This document shows, piece after piece, positions 1 through 8,623 of a stretch of 64,000 nt of DNA. The notes below the pieces were generated by a model that saw only the letters and a list, made by a program, of their open reading frames with translations, was not told the DNA's origin and did not search any database. Source of the stretch: a virus; the IMG/VR virus record IMGVR_UViG_3300020125_000051, positions 17,008-81,007 of that record, one strand, 5' to 3'. Positions within the stretch are counted from its first letter, which is position 1, and each line of letters starts with the position of its first letter. A program made the position numbers and the translations under genes.

Positions 1-114
1 GATGAACGCTTGACGACCGAAGATAAGCGTTGGGTTAAAGAGCACTTAGAGTTGGCTGGTAAAGCTGCACCACCCGTTGATATTTCTTGGATTACACTTA
101 CCTGTGGGGGGTGA
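1..114 (+). CDS. 3' end of an unrecognised gene (partial)
   Basis: An open frame runs from the first base to a TGA at 112-114 and encodes the last 37 residues, ending ISWITLTCGG. The start lies outside the window. It stops four bases before the next ATG (118), as in a co-transcribed late operon. Too little is visible to assign a function. Confidence 0.55.
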   Translation, partial: DERLTTEDKRWVKEHLELAGKAAPPVDISWITLTCGG

Positions 115-117
115 AAT

Positions 118-621
118 ATGTCAGCACGACGTGGACTTAGGGGCGATAACGTAATTTACCGCCGTTCTAATGGTGAAAGCATGGCTGTTATTCTGACTGG
201 TGGTCAGGGTGACCCGCCAGCCGCACCAGCAGGTGTGCAGTCTGGATCTGGTGGAACATTAGCTGCTGCTACATATGTGTACAAGAACACATATGTTAAA
301 GATGGTGTTGAGAGCCAGCTTAGCGCAGCTAGTAATAACAACGTGACATCTGGCTCGACTTCATCTGTGGCGGTTACGGTAGCAACCGTTGCTGGTGCGA
401 CATCTTACAAGATTTATGGTCGTACTGGTGGTACCTTCCTGTTACTGAATACTATTACTGCCCCAACTGTTCTGTATACAGACACAGGTGCGGACACTCC
501 GTCTGGCGCGGCGCCAACGGCTGATTTTAATGCAAGTTTTAGAACACCGTACGCCGGACATGCGTTAACTACTGGTGTTTTGCCAGGCATTGGTGGTAAC
601 CAGTACCAGAAGACAAACTAG
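118..621 (+). CDS. Structural protein with Ig/FN3-like beta domain
   Basis: 167 aa. After a short basic N-terminus and a Gly/Pro linker, residues about 45-135 form a beta-rich module with the pattern TYVYKNTYV...GESQLS-type strands, ATSYKIYGRT and a closing TLYTDTG-like turn. A closely similar module (ATGYKIYRT) is inserted in the tail-tube protein at 10498-11766, so this is probably a virion protein or surface decoration. It lies upstream of terminase in the late operon, followed by Lys-rich micro-proteins. A precise role cannot be assigned. Confidence 0.7.
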   Translation: MSARRGLRGDNVIYRRSNGESMAVILTGGQGDPPAAPAGVQSGSGGTLAAATYVYKNTYVKDGVESQLSAASNNNVTSGSTSSVAVTVATVAGATSYKIYGRTGGTFLLLNTITAPTVLYTDTGADTPSGAAPTADFNASFRTPYAGHALTTGVLPGIGGNQYQKTN

Positions 622-629
622 GAGACAAG

Positions 630-770
630 ATGGCACCTAAGAAGAAGGCAGTACCAGCCAAAAAGGCGATGCCTATGAAGGCTGGTAAAGGTAAAGGTGA
701 TGGCACTGACATGGCCGACAGAATGGCAGCACTGCGCGCGAAGCGTGGTAATGGAAAGGCTGGTAAGTAA
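630..770 (+). CDS. Lys/Ala-rich basic micro-protein 1
   Basis: 46 aa, starting MAPKKKAVPAKKAMPMKAGK. About one residue in four is Lys, with no acidic stretch and no hydrophobic core. It resembles histone H1 tails and basic DNA-condensing peptides. It begins 8 nt after the previous stop behind GGAGAC. Its stop TAA overlaps the next ATG (TAATG), so it is translationally coupled to a second protein of the same kind. Virion DNA packaging is inferred, not shown. Confidence 0.6.
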   Translation: MAPKKKAVPAKKAMPMKAGKGKGDGTDMADRMAALRAKRGNGKAGK

Positions 771-910
771 TGACTATGCCTAAGAAGAAGGCTGTGAAAG
801 CAACAGCCAAGAAGGTAGTAAAGAAGTCTGCCGGTGCAGCAGTAAAGCGTACTGCGGCTAAGGCAGTTCCACCAGCAGCGAAAGGTTCTGCTAACCCAGG
901 CGGTTATTAA
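770..910 (+). CDS. Lys/Ala-rich basic micro-protein 2
   Basis: 46 aa, beginning MTMPKKKAVKATAKKVVKKS and continuing with Ala/Lys/Pro repeats. It shares the PKKKAV core with the protein before it, so the two look like tandem duplicates. The AxKK spacing matches H1-like tails. Start and stop are packed against both neighbours. It may bind DNA in the head; no enzymatic motif is present. Confidence 0.6.
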   Translation: MTMPKKKAVKATAKKVVKKSAGAAVKRTAAKAVPPAAKGSANPGGY

Positions 911-911
911 A

Positions 912-1049
912 ATGGGTGCCTATGTAGGCGGCGGTTCTGGTAGTGGTGATACTCATATTTCGCAGGTAATAAGCAAAGGTAAGAAAGCTGTTAAGAAGAT
1001 TCCCGCGAAAGTGGTGAAGAAAGCAGTTCCTAAGAAGGGAGGTAAGTAA
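912..1049 (+). CDS. Lys-rich basic micro-protein 3
   Basis: 45 aa. A Gly/Ser-rich N-terminus (MGAYVGGGSGSGD) is followed by a basic C-terminal half with KKAVKK, KVVKK and PKKGGK. It is the third member of the basic tandem set. Its stop TAA overlaps the ATG of the next gene (TAATG at 1047-1051). The family is too short to name. Confidence 0.55.
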   Translation: MGAYVGGGSGSGDTHISQVISKGKKAVKKIPAKVVKKAVPKKGGK

Positions 1050-1369
1050 TGCCGATTTGGGCAGTCGTTCGTGATCGACCTCGGGTTTTATTCGAGGACC
1101 ACAGTAATGTTACTACCTCCACTCCAGTAGTTGGAACTTACCAGAAGTTGAACAAAGTTAGCTTTATTCTAACTAAAACCCATACTACTGGAACTTATAC
1201 GGCTACTTTTGACTGGTCACTTGATGGCAGCACCTCAATTTTCCAGACCACGTCGAGCCCAGCCAATAATACTCCAACTACTATTTCCGCAGAAGCACCA
1301 TGGGTGCGGGTGACGATATCTGCCTCCGTGTCTAATTTCACCGCACATGAGACAGTTGTGATGATATGA
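1049..1369 (+). CDS. Small beta-rich structural protein
   Basis: 106 aa, rich in Thr/Ser/Val with alternating hydrophobic strands (VSFILTKTHTTGTYTATFDWSLDG). This suggests a jelly-roll or Ig-like virion protein. It is coupled to the upstream micro-protein by TAATG. Its stop overlaps a 16-codon Cys-rich frame (1366-1416) that may be translated, but I cannot support that separately. Confidence 0.6.
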   Translation: MPIWAVVRDRPRVLFEDHSNVTTSTPVVGTYQKLNKVSFILTKTHTTGTYTATFDWSLDGSTSIFQTTSSPANNTPTTISAEAPWVRVTISASVSNFTAHETVVMI

Positions 1370-1419
1370 AATTTCGTTATTGTAATGAGGCTCGTAATTG
1401 TAGCGATGGATGTTGACAC

Positions 1420-1713
1420 ATGAAAGCTGTTGAGACTTTACAAGATGAAATGCGAAATAAGGGATTAGTAACCGTAGGCGACCTCATTGAGTTGTTGGAG
1501 CAGCACCGGCCGGTAAAGGTGCCAGATAGATTTGCTATTAGTGGTGCGCAGTGGTTAGTTCACTGTAAACCATGTGATGGTGATAATTGGCATACTTGGC
1601 GTGACGGAGATATGCCAAGAGAGTGTTACTACTGGAAAAACTTGCGGCCCGCAGTATTGAAACAATTCAATTTAGTGGAAGTAGATGGAATCTACGATGT
1701 AGTTAGGAGCTAA
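1420..1713 (+). CDS. Hypothetical protein
   Basis: 97 aa, soluble. The N-terminal 35 residues are predicted helical (VETLQDEMRNKGLVTVGDLIELLEQ). Then comes an aromatic section with two Cys (HCKPCDGDNWHTWRDGD) that may bind a metal. Family not recognised. It lies between structural and terminase genes. Confidence 0.6.
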   Translation: MKAVETLQDEMRNKGLVTVGDLIELLEQHRPVKVPDRFAISGAQWLVHCKPCDGDNWHTWRDGDMPRECYYWKNLRPAVLKQFNLVEVDGIYDVVRS

Positions 1714-1718
1714 CTACG

Positions 1719-1880
1719 ATGACCATTACTATTGATTGGGTTTTGTTTTTACTTGCAGCCATTTGCTTCTTGTTGGGTGCTATCAGCGTAGGTGTCGCCT
1801 TTGGGGCCAATAACAGTAAAAGCATTAACTGGATGCTGCTAGGGTTTTTCTTTATTACGGTTACGTTTTTAACACCTTAG
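1719..1880 (+). CDS. Two-helix membrane protein
   Basis: 53 aa. Two hydrophobic segments (about residues 7-29 and 37-51) are separated by a short polar loop GANNSKSIN, giving a hairpin membrane topology. It ends 16 nt before the terminase gene. Small two-helix proteins near packaging or lysis genes are common in actinophages. A holin role is possible, but a second candidate (25746-26090) has better context. Confidence 0.55.
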   Translation: MTITIDWVLFLLAAICFLLGAISVGVAFGANNSKSINWMLLGFFFITVTFLTP

Positions 1881-1896
1881 GAAAGTAGCGACTAAG

Positions 1897-3324
1897 ATGA
1901 CTTCTCCGGATGTAGCACCAACTCTTACTAGGGTTGTCTCTAAGGAGAAGTACTTTGAAAAAATTGGTTACCAGCCGCACCCACGGCAAAAATTGTTCCA
2001 TGATTCAAAAGCACGATTTAAGATTCCTGTCTGTGGGCGGCGGTTCGGTAAAACCGTGATGGGTGCTCGTGAAGCCGAACCTACTCTCATGATACCCAAC
2101 AAAAGAGTATGGATTGTCGGACCAACTTATGACCTTGGTGAGAAGGAATTCCGGGTTATTTGGAACGACATGATTATTAAGCTAGGGCTCGGGCGCGAGA
2201 AAGAAGTTAAAAAAGCGTTTAATAAGCGTTCTGGCGATATGTATATTGAGTTTCCCTGGGGAACTAGAATAGAAGTACGCTCTGCGGATCGCCCAGAAAC
2301 ACTTGTTGGTGATGCTTTAGACTATGTCATCATGGCAGAAGCTGCAAAACATACAAAGGAAACTTGGGATCGGTTTATTCGTCCAGCCTTAGCCGACCGC
2401 AGAGGGTCAGCCACGTTTAGTACAACGCCTGAAGGTCAGAACTGGATTCATGATCTGTGGCAAATGGGGCGCAACCCACTATTTGAAGAATATGAGTCTT
2501 GGCGCTTCCCAGCTTGGGAAAACACATATGTCTATCCAGGTGGCCGGAATGATCCTGAGATAATATCTCAGGAATTAACAATGCCATCTGAGTGGTTCAT
2601 GCAAGAAATTGCGGCTGATTTCACTTCATTCATGGGTAAAATCTACTCAGAATGGGATGAACAAGTACATGTGCAGCCACATAAATATAATCCAGCTTGG
2701 AAAAACTACATTGCGTTTGACTGGGGTTTTGTTAATCCAATGGCCGCAGTAGAATTCCAAGTTGACCCGATGGACCGAGTGCATGTGTGGCGACTTCATT
2801 ACAAATCTCATATTCGGTTAGAGACCTTCCTGTGGGAAATGAAAGAGCGAGCGCAGCCCGATGGTTATAAAATTGATCTTTGCTTCGGCGACGCTGCTGA
2901 TCCTGAGGCTGTTGCCACAGTGTGTGAAAAGTTTGCTCCTTGCATAGCTGATCCTAAGTCTAAGGATAACTGGCGAGAAGGCATAGATTTAGTAAAAGGT
3001 TTTTTGAAGACCCAGACCGTAGGTGAGGCCGATGAATTCGGGACGCCTGTGGATGAGCCATGGCTCACCGTAGACAACACCTGCGGCGACCTGATTAGAG
3101 AATTCAACAACTATCGGGCTGCTGCACCTACAACTGGCAAACCGAGGAATCCTAGAGAAGATGCACAGAAGTATGATGATCACGCTTTAGATGCTTTGCG
3201 TTACGCTTTGATGCACATTTTCAAGCTAGGTTGGACCCAAAGTCTACATGACTTCATTGATGTAAGCGAAATGCACCAAGTTCCATCCACAGGTTACTTC
3301 ACATCTAAGATGAGTTTTTCATGA
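1897..3324 (+). CDS. Terminase large subunit (packaging ATPase/nuclease)
   Basis: 475 aa. It pumps DNA into proheads and cuts the concatemer. The ATPase half has a Walker A motif GRRFGKTV at about residue 48. The Walker B region LDYVIMAEAA at about residue 140 is followed by a coupling-like STTPEG. The C-terminal RNase H-fold nuclease shows FDWGF, then acidic residues in FGDAADPEA, and ends DDHALDALRYAL. Length is normal. No small subunit was recognised upstream in the window. Confidence 0.93.
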   Translation: MTSPDVAPTLTRVVSKEKYFEKIGYQPHPRQKLFHDSKARFKIPVCGRRFGKTVMGAREAEPTLMIPNKRVWIVGPTYDLGEKEFRVIWNDMIIKLGLGREKEVKKAFNKRSGDMYIEFPWGTRIEVRSADRPETLVGDALDYVIMAEAAKHTKETWDRFIRPALADRRGSATFSTTPEGQNWIHDLWQMGRNPLFEEYESWRFPAWENTYVYPGGRNDPEIISQELTMPSEWFMQEIAADFTSFMGKIYSEWDEQVHVQPHKYNPAWKNYIAFDWGFVNPMAAVEFQVDPMDRVHVWRLHYKSHIRLETFLWEMKERAQPDGYKIDLCFGDAADPEAVATVCEKFAPCIADPKSKDNWREGIDLVKGFLKTQTVGEADEFGTPVDEPWLTVDNTCGDLIREFNNYRAAAPTTGKPRNPREDAQKYDDHALDALRYALMHIFKLGWTQSLHDFIDVSEMHQVPSTGYFTSKMSFS

Positions 3325-3434
3325 AACAGACTATTTGGCAACGTTTATCTTATTGGCCGATGTTTGGTTGGAACCACTATGTTATTCGCAGATGCACATG
3401 TCACAAACACTTCTGGCAAAGTTGGAGTGTTTAA
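3321..3434 (+). CDS. Aromatic-rich micro-protein
   Basis: 37 aa (MKQTIWQRLSYWPMFGWNHY, then RRCTCHKHFWQSWSV). It is rich in Trp, His and Cys; CTCHKH could bind a metal. Its ATG overlaps the terminase stop (ATGA) and its TAA overlaps the next ATG, which supports real translation despite the small size. Function unknown. Confidence 0.5.
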   Translation: MKQTIWQRLSYWPMFGWNHYVIRRCTCHKHFWQSWSV

Positions 3435-3538
3435 TGATAAATGCGATTTATGGATTCATGTGTGGTGGTACTTGCGTTGCGCTTATTGTAGCCGCAATCG
3501 TCTATTACTATGCGTATAAGATGTGGAATAACTCATGA
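3434..3538 (+). CDS. Single-span membrane micro-protein
   Basis: 34 aa with one hydrophobic helix (GTCVALIVAAIVYYYAY) and a short polar C-terminus. Start and stop overlap both neighbours (TAATG and ATGA). A longer 67-aa reading from 3335 is possible, but it would overlap the preceding micro-protein in another frame. I prefer the coupled start. Confidence 0.5.
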   Translation: MINAIYGFMCGGTCVALIVAAIVYYYAYKMWNNS

Positions 3539-3891
3539 CTACTTGTCCAAGAAGAATGCAAGAGTGGGGACCATGGGAGAAGGCTGAGAACCTAGACCAT
3601 TGGCGTAAAGATAAGACTTGTTCCTTCTGTGGGAGTCTAAATCCAGATATATTTTTGGATTTACTTGCTAAAGGAAGAGTAGCAGTTACACCTACTGATA
3701 AAAATTATAAAGCTTACGTAGAAGGTCTAGGTGTATTCAGAAAATTTTATTTTCAACATTTCGATTTTGAGCAGCAAGATAAATTTCTCGAGATTTATAA
3801 TACTGATCCTAGACCATTTAGAATGTCTGATCCTGGATATTTTTATGTATTACCGTTTTTTGCTCATAGAAGGGAGGTAGGTCATGAGTGA
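3535..3891 (+). CDS. CxxC zinc-motif protein of the actinophage small-protein type
   Basis: 118 aa. CSFCGSLNPDIFLDLLAKG (residues about 31-49) has a CxxC, followed by a hydrophilic region and an aromatic C-terminus. Proteins with this CSxCGS...F pattern recur beside packaging genes in actinophages; the job is unknown. It starts within the previous stop (ATGA) and ends 8 nt inside the portal gene. Confidence 0.65.
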   Translation: MTTCPRRMQEWGPWEKAENLDHWRKDKTCSFCGSLNPDIFLDLLAKGRVAVTPTDKNYKAYVEGLGVFRKFYFQHFDFEQQDKFLEIYNTDPRPFRMSDPGYFYVLPFFAHRREVGHE

Positions 3892-5458
3892 TAATTCGGA
3901 ATATCTATCCATAATTGCTGAGTTAGAACAGAATGCTGAGACTCGAGAAATTGCAAATACTGCACAATTAACCAAACAAATTACTCTTAACGAAGCGTTG
4001 AATAGTTATGATTTAGTTAAGGCCGTGCATGATCCAGTTAATGGATCTTATGTAGTGATGGCCGAGCGTAACCCTAAATTAGACATAAATACGGCATTCA
4101 AGGAAATGGGTTACGTATCTCCATCTCCATTTACTTCTTGGACTCGTGACGAGCGTGTTCCGGAACTTAGAGATCAAACAGGTATTCGTACTTACTATAA
4201 CATGAAGCGAGCCGACGGCATTATTCGTGGCGCGTTAAGATTACTTAAGACTCCTGTTATGGCAGCTAGATGGTTCATTGAACCAGCTAGTGATAGTACC
4301 TTAGACAAAAGCATTGCGGATTTCGTAGAACGAAACCTGTTTGAAGAGTTAAATGCACCTTGGTATCGTGTTCTTGAAGATGCGCTATTAATGTGTGAAT
4401 ATGGTTACATGCCGTTAGAAAAGGTATATGGACTAAACTCTGATGGTAAAATTGTACTAAAGAAACTAGCTCCACGACACCCACTTGATATTATGCAATG
4501 GGAATATGACACAACAGGTGGGCCAAATGGTATCGTTATGGAACCTACCCAGGCGAACAACTTTGAGTCTATTTTTGTTCCTATTGAGAAGCTAGTTGTC
4601 TTTGTATTAGAGCAAGAAGCTGGTGACATGCGTGGAATTTCAATTCTACGATCTGCCTACAAGCATTACTACTACAAAGATACACTCTACAAAATTGATG
4701 CTATCCAAAAGGAAAGACACGGAATTGGTGTTCCAATCATCAAAATCCCGCTTGGTGCCTCTGATAAGGACCGAGCACTTGCTGATGATTTGGGAAGAAA
4801 CTTGCGTACCAATGAGCGTGCCCACATATCTTTGCCAATGAACTGGGAAGTGATGTTTGCTAAGTTAGAAGGTCAGCCAGTCGACTGCTTACCTTCAATA
4901 GCACATCACAATGATCAGATTATGCAAAATATTTTAGCAAACTTCTACAAAGATCCAAGTGCTAAAGAAGATTCAATGAACATGTTCTACAAGGGAACTC
5001 GTTACATTGCATCTACTCTAGCTGAAACTTTTAATCGTCATGTCATCAAACAACTTGTAGATTTCAATTACAATCGAGGAAAATACCCAATTCTTCGTGT
5101 TCGTAGAATTGGTGAGAACGAAGACCTACGTACATGGTCGTTTGCATTCCGTAACCTAGTTGGCGCTAACGCAATCTTCCCTGATGATCCACTAGAGGAC
5201 TTCTTAAGAACAGAACTCGACCTACCACCAGCCGACAAGAAAACAGCACGTACGCCATTTGATCCTAGACAGCAACGTGCACAAGAACCTGGTCCTCCTG
5301 GTACTGTTGGTAGTCTTCCAACTCAAACATCACCTGGAAATACAACGAATCCAGCAAATAACACTGGATTACCTCATGTTGGTTTGCCTAGACAAAAGGC
5401 ACAACCACCAGTTAAACCTCCACAGAAAAACGCTGGATCTGATAGATCAGGAGGATAG
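3884..5458 (+). CDS. Portal protein (DUF935/Mu gp29-like)
   Basis: 524 aa. It forms the dodecameric portal at one capsid vertex, the channel for DNA and the terminase dock. Typical portal-core text is seen at GIIRGALRLLKTPVMAARW (about residue 109), followed by an ALLMCEYGYMPLEKVY stretch and the clip/stem region. The last about 70 residues are a Pro/Gln/Asn-rich tail. It follows terminase and precedes the minor head and protease genes, the normal order. Confidence 0.88.
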   Translation: MSDNSEYLSIIAELEQNAETREIANTAQLTKQITLNEALNSYDLVKAVHDPVNGSYVVMAERNPKLDINTAFKEMGYVSPSPFTSWTRDERVPELRDQTGIRTYYNMKRADGIIRGALRLLKTPVMAARWFIEPASDSTLDKSIADFVERNLFEELNAPWYRVLEDALLMCEYGYMPLEKVYGLNSDGKIVLKKLAPRHPLDIMQWEYDTTGGPNGIVMEPTQANNFESIFVPIEKLVVFVLEQEAGDMRGISILRSAYKHYYYKDTLYKIDAIQKERHGIGVPIIKIPLGASDKDRALADDLGRNLRTNERAHISLPMNWEVMFAKLEGQPVDCLPSIAHHNDQIMQNILANFYKDPSAKEDSMNMFYKGTRYIASTLAETFNRHVIKQLVDFNYNRGKYPILRVRRIGENEDLRTWSFAFRNLVGANAIFPDDPLEDFLRTELDLPPADKKTARTPFDPRQQRAQEPGPPGTVGSLPTQTSPGNTTNPANNTGLPHVGLPRQKAQPPVKPPQKNAGSDRSGG

Positions 5459-5461
5459 CTA

Positions 5462-5731
5462 ATGCGTGCAGATCCACCTACTTCAGTTAGACAACGCAGA
5501 TTATCTGAATCTAGGCCAGATATTGCGACACATCGTCAGCGGACTGTCATAGAGCTGTCTGACCGAATGGTGAAAGGTTTTAAAAAGAACGCGCAAAGGA
5601 TTGCGGCTAAGCAAGGAATGCCTTACGATCGGGCTGCGGCCATACTAGCTGCCGGTGCCCGGCGTGCGTCATCGGCCGCAAAACGTAAAAATCCTGCTCT
5701 TAAGAAGGTTAAGGGCAAAGCTAAATCATAG
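5462..5731 (+). CDS. Basic minor head protein
   Basis: 89 aa, strongly basic, with a helical middle (DRMVKGFKKNAQRIAAKQGM) and a Lys-rich C-terminus (KKVKGKAKS). It lies between portal and protease, with AGGAGGATAG near its start. The position suggests a minor capsid or DNA-contact protein. Confidence 0.65.
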   Translation: MRADPPTSVRQRRLSESRPDIATHRQRTVIELSDRMVKGFKKNAQRIAAKQGMPYDRAAAILAAGARRASSAAKRKNPALKKVKGKAKS

Positions 5732-5751
5732 GTTTGTCGGAAGGAGGGAAA

Positions 5752-6882
5752 ATGGGAACTAGTTCTAGCTTTCTTGTTGATGCTTTTACATTGACTTTTG
5801 AAGAGTCTGATGGTAAGCAAAGTTCGTGGGTACACGCACTTGGGCTTGGTTCATTCAGGCACCCAACGTACGGAACCATCGATCTAACTACTGATCGTAT
5901 TAAGAACTTTGCAGATAGCGTCAAAAACAAGATTCGTGGAACAGTTGAGCCTAGCATCAACTACGTGCATGACAACAACAATGTCGCCGCTGGTTGGGTT
6001 AAGGACGCCGAGAGTCGTTCCGACGGCCTGTGGGTTTTTGTTGAGTGGGTCAGCGATGCTGCTAAAGCCATTTTAGAAAAGAAATGGCGTTACTTCTCAT
6101 CTGAGTTTACTGATGAGTGGGAAGACCCACAGGGTACTAAGCACAAGGATGTATTCATTGGTGGCGCGCTAACTAACCGTCCATTCATGAAGAACCTTGT
6201 TCCGGTCAACTTGTCGGAAGACACTGTTGATATGGCTCTTGATTTAGTATCACTAATTAGCGGTGTGGACAAGGATTCTTTGAAGGGGGGTAACGGTATG
6301 GAACTTAGCGATGCTGATGTTCAGAAGATAGTTGAAGGATTAGCCACAAAACTAGCTCCGACAACTACTCCACCAGTTCCGCCAGTACCGCAGGTTAGCC
6401 TTATGGATATTCCTGAGCTAAAGGCATTAGCAGAAGAAAACCCAATGGTTAAGCTTTTACTTGACCAGGTTGAGAAGCAGAATGCTGATCTTGCAAAGGG
6501 TGCAACTTCGCTTAAGGAAGCTGAAATTGCCCGCAAACTTACTGAGTTTGACCGGAGCAAGATTGTTCTAACGCCTGTTGCCAAGGAACTTACTGAAAAA
6601 CTGGCAATGGCTATTCCAGAGGCACTTTCAGATGACTTCTGGAAGCTTCTTACTGAAATGAAGCGTGGATCTTCATTCCTAGTAGAGCTTGGCGAGCGCA
6701 CTGGCGCAACCGTAAACTACGGAACGCCAAAGTCTTATGTTAAGCAGTTCGACGAGCTAGCTGCGTCTCTAAAGTCAGAACACAAGCTATCTGATGCAGA
6801 TTCGTACGAGCGTGCAGCCTCACAGAACCCGGCGCTATACGCTAAGTACCGTGCCGAGCTAACGAACAGTGAGGTGAAATAA
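5752..6882 (+). CDS. Prohead protease-scaffold fusion (Mu gpI-like)
   Basis: 376 aa from the ATG at 5752, chosen because AAGGAGG lies 6-12 nt upstream; a TTG at 5734 is in frame. Residues about 60-160 read like Mu-type prohead protease: YVHDNNNVAAGWVKD, then RYFSSEFTDEW and ALTNRPFMKNL. The C-terminal half is charged and helical with a Pro-rich hinge (PTTTPPVPPVPQ), like the assembly scaffold made in one chain in Mu-like heads. Capsid cement and capsid genes follow. Confidence 0.8.
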   Translation: MGTSSSFLVDAFTLTFEESDGKQSSWVHALGLGSFRHPTYGTIDLTTDRIKNFADSVKNKIRGTVEPSINYVHDNNNVAAGWVKDAESRSDGLWVFVEWVSDAAKAILEKKWRYFSSEFTDEWEDPQGTKHKDVFIGGALTNRPFMKNLVPVNLSEDTVDMALDLVSLISGVDKDSLKGGNGMELSDADVQKIVEGLATKLAPTTTPPVPPVPQVSLMDIPELKALAEENPMVKLLLDQVEKQNADLAKGATSLKEAEIARKLTEFDRSKIVLTPVAKELTEKLAMAIPEALSDDFWKLLTEMKRGSSFLVELGERTGATVNYGTPKSYVKQFDELAASLKSEHKLSDADSYERAASQNPALYAKYRAELTNSEVK

Positions 6883-7313
6883 TGGCTGGCTCTGGCGCTA
6901 ATTTCGTTCTTGACAAGGCATTTAACTTACTATCTACTTACAACTCATCTGCTGCCGCAGGTGCACTTGCTAAGAGATTAGTTAAGTTTGCTGCTGGTGG
7001 TACAGTTGACCTTAACGTTGCTTCTAACACTCGTTCCATTGGTATCCTTATGGAGAACGTGGATGCGGTTAAGATTGCAACTGGTAAGGTTATGGCCGAT
7101 GTGCGTATGATTGGTATTGGTACCGTCAACTGCACAACTGCTGCTTCTGTGGTGCTTGGAAGCGTTCTTATGTCATCCACTGTTGGTGGTGTACTACTTG
7201 CAGCTACCTCTGCCAACATCCCAATGGGATTAGCAGTTGGTATCACTGGTACTCTTGCCGATGGTAACGACATTCAGGTGCTATTCCTCGCTGGTCTACC
7301 GGCACTACCGTAA
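6882..7313 (+). CDS. Capsid decoration/cement protein (DUF2190-like)
   Basis: 143 aa of small residues in beta pattern, with the DUF2190-like signature ALAKRLVKFAAGGTVDLN and a terminal IQVLFLAG. Such proteins trimerise on the capsid surface. The start overlaps the protease stop (TAATG). The gene lies immediately before the major capsid gene, the usual place for cement. Confidence 0.75.
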   Translation: MAGSGANFVLDKAFNLLSTYNSSAAAGALAKRLVKFAAGGTVDLNVASNTRSIGILMENVDAVKIATGKVMADVRMIGIGTVNCTTAASVVLGSVLMSSTVGGVLLAATSANIPMGLAVGITGTLADGNDIQVLFLAGLPALP

Positions 7314-7334
7314 TCTGAAGGGAGGGAAATTTAA

Positions 7335-8315
7335 ATGGCAGTTTACAATCCAACTGGATCTGGCAACGTTCACGTTGATAAGATTCTTACCCAGATCAGT
7401 GTGGCTTGGCCAAACACAGGTTTAGTTGGCGAACGCCTAATGCCAAGTGTTGGAGTACTTAAGCAGTCTGATAAGTACTACATCTTTGGACGTGAAGGTT
7501 GGCTTCCAGAAGATGACAACCGTGCACCTGGCACAGTAGCCAATGAGATCGCCGGTCTTGCCGTGTCTACGGACACATACTACGCCCGTGAACACTCTCT
7601 TCAGATCCCGGTAACTGACGAAGAGCGTGATAACGTTGACTCACCACTAGCACCAGATCGTGACGCGACCGAACTAGTTACGTCTAAGATTATGCTAGGC
7701 CGTGAAGTTGCTATTAAGACGCTAGTTACCACTACTTCTAACTATGCATCAGGTTTGAGCACAACTCTTTCTGGTGCTGCACAGTGGAACTCTGCTAACT
7801 ATGCAACTTCCGACCCTATCTCGGACCTTCGCACTGGCAAGGTTGCGGTTAACGCCCGTATCTTCCAGGACCCGAATGTTCTAGTGGTTCCTTATCAGGT
7901 TATGGCTGCGCTGGAAGACCACCCAGACTTCCTAGAGCGTATTAAGTACTCTGAGCGGGCTATCTTCTCGCCTGAGCTTCTTGCAGCAGTTCTTGGTTTC
8001 GAGACTGTTGTTGTGCCTGGTGTTGGTATCAACAATGCTAACCCTGGTGCTTCCGCCTCACTTGGTTACCTGTGGGGTAAGGATGTTGTTATGGCGTGGG
8101 TGCCTCCGCGCGCAGGTCTTAAGATTCCTGCCTTTGGTTATGAATTCACTTGGGGAACACAGTACGTAGATCGTTGGCGTGAGGAACCACGGAAGTCTGA
8201 TCTAATCCGTGCATCTCGTCGCTATGACCTTAAACTGGTTGCTCAGGGTGACCCAGGTTCTTCGGACGCTGGTAAAGCAATTGCCGGATATGTCATCAAG
8301 GCCGCGATTGCCTAG
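7335..8315 (+). CDS. Major capsid protein
   Basis: 326 aa behind a good GGAGGGAAA site. Residues such as VGERLMPSVGVLKQSDKYY, IPVTDEERDN and FQDPNVLVVPYQVMAAL match the phage major-head family. The typical C-terminal ending is DLIRASRRYDLKLVAQ. Codons are biased to C/G-ending choices compared with neighbours, as expected for the most highly expressed virion protein. No cleaved delta domain is obvious. Confidence 0.87.
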   Translation: MAVYNPTGSGNVHVDKILTQISVAWPNTGLVGERLMPSVGVLKQSDKYYIFGREGWLPEDDNRAPGTVANEIAGLAVSTDTYYAREHSLQIPVTDEERDNVDSPLAPDRDATELVTSKIMLGREVAIKTLVTTTSNYASGLSTTLSGAAQWNSANYATSDPISDLRTGKVAVNARIFQDPNVLVVPYQVMAALEDHPDFLERIKYSERAIFSPELLAAVLGFETVVVPGVGINNANPGASASLGYLWGKDVVMAWVPPRAGLKIPAFGYEFTWGTQYVDRWREEPRKSDLIRASRRYDLKLVAQGDPGSSDAGKAIAGYVIKAAIA

Positions 8316-8323
8316 GAGCGATT

Positions 8324-8623
8324 ATGCCTAAGAAAATCTTCGCTGTTACTAATGTACGAGTTGGCCCAGCAGACGACCAATACTTTGCAGCTAATAGTGT
8401 GATTGATCCAGCTAAATTTACTAAAGAGCAATTACTACAGCTGCATGAGTCTGGTGCTATTGAAATTCGTGTTGTGGATGAAGAAGTTGCTCCTGACGGT
8501 ACTGCGGTAACCGACGTAGTTCCTGAATCTACAGAAACAACAGATGCATCCACTTCTACAGAGTCTACAGAGTCAACAGACACAACCGCTTCTATGGATT
8601 CTACGGACGATACAGATAGCTAA
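8324..8623 (+). CDS. Head-associated protein with Ser/Thr/Asp/Glu-rich tail
   Basis: 99 aa. The first 65 residues are a compact domain (KKIFAVTNVRVGPADDQYF). The rest is a low-complexity acidic tail built from ST, TE and STD repeats. It lies directly after the capsid gene and is coupled to the connector gene (TAATG). Probably a capsid accessory protein. Confidence 0.65.
   Translation: MPKKIFAVTNVRVGPADDQYFAANSVIDPAKFTKEQLLQLHESGAIEIRVVDEEVAPDGTAVTDVVPESTETTDASTSTESTESTDTTASMDSTDDTDS

Noticed and set aside
1366-1416. 16-aa Cys-rich peptide overlapping a stop
   Set aside because: Too short and without conservation evidence; noted only inside the neighbouring gene entry.
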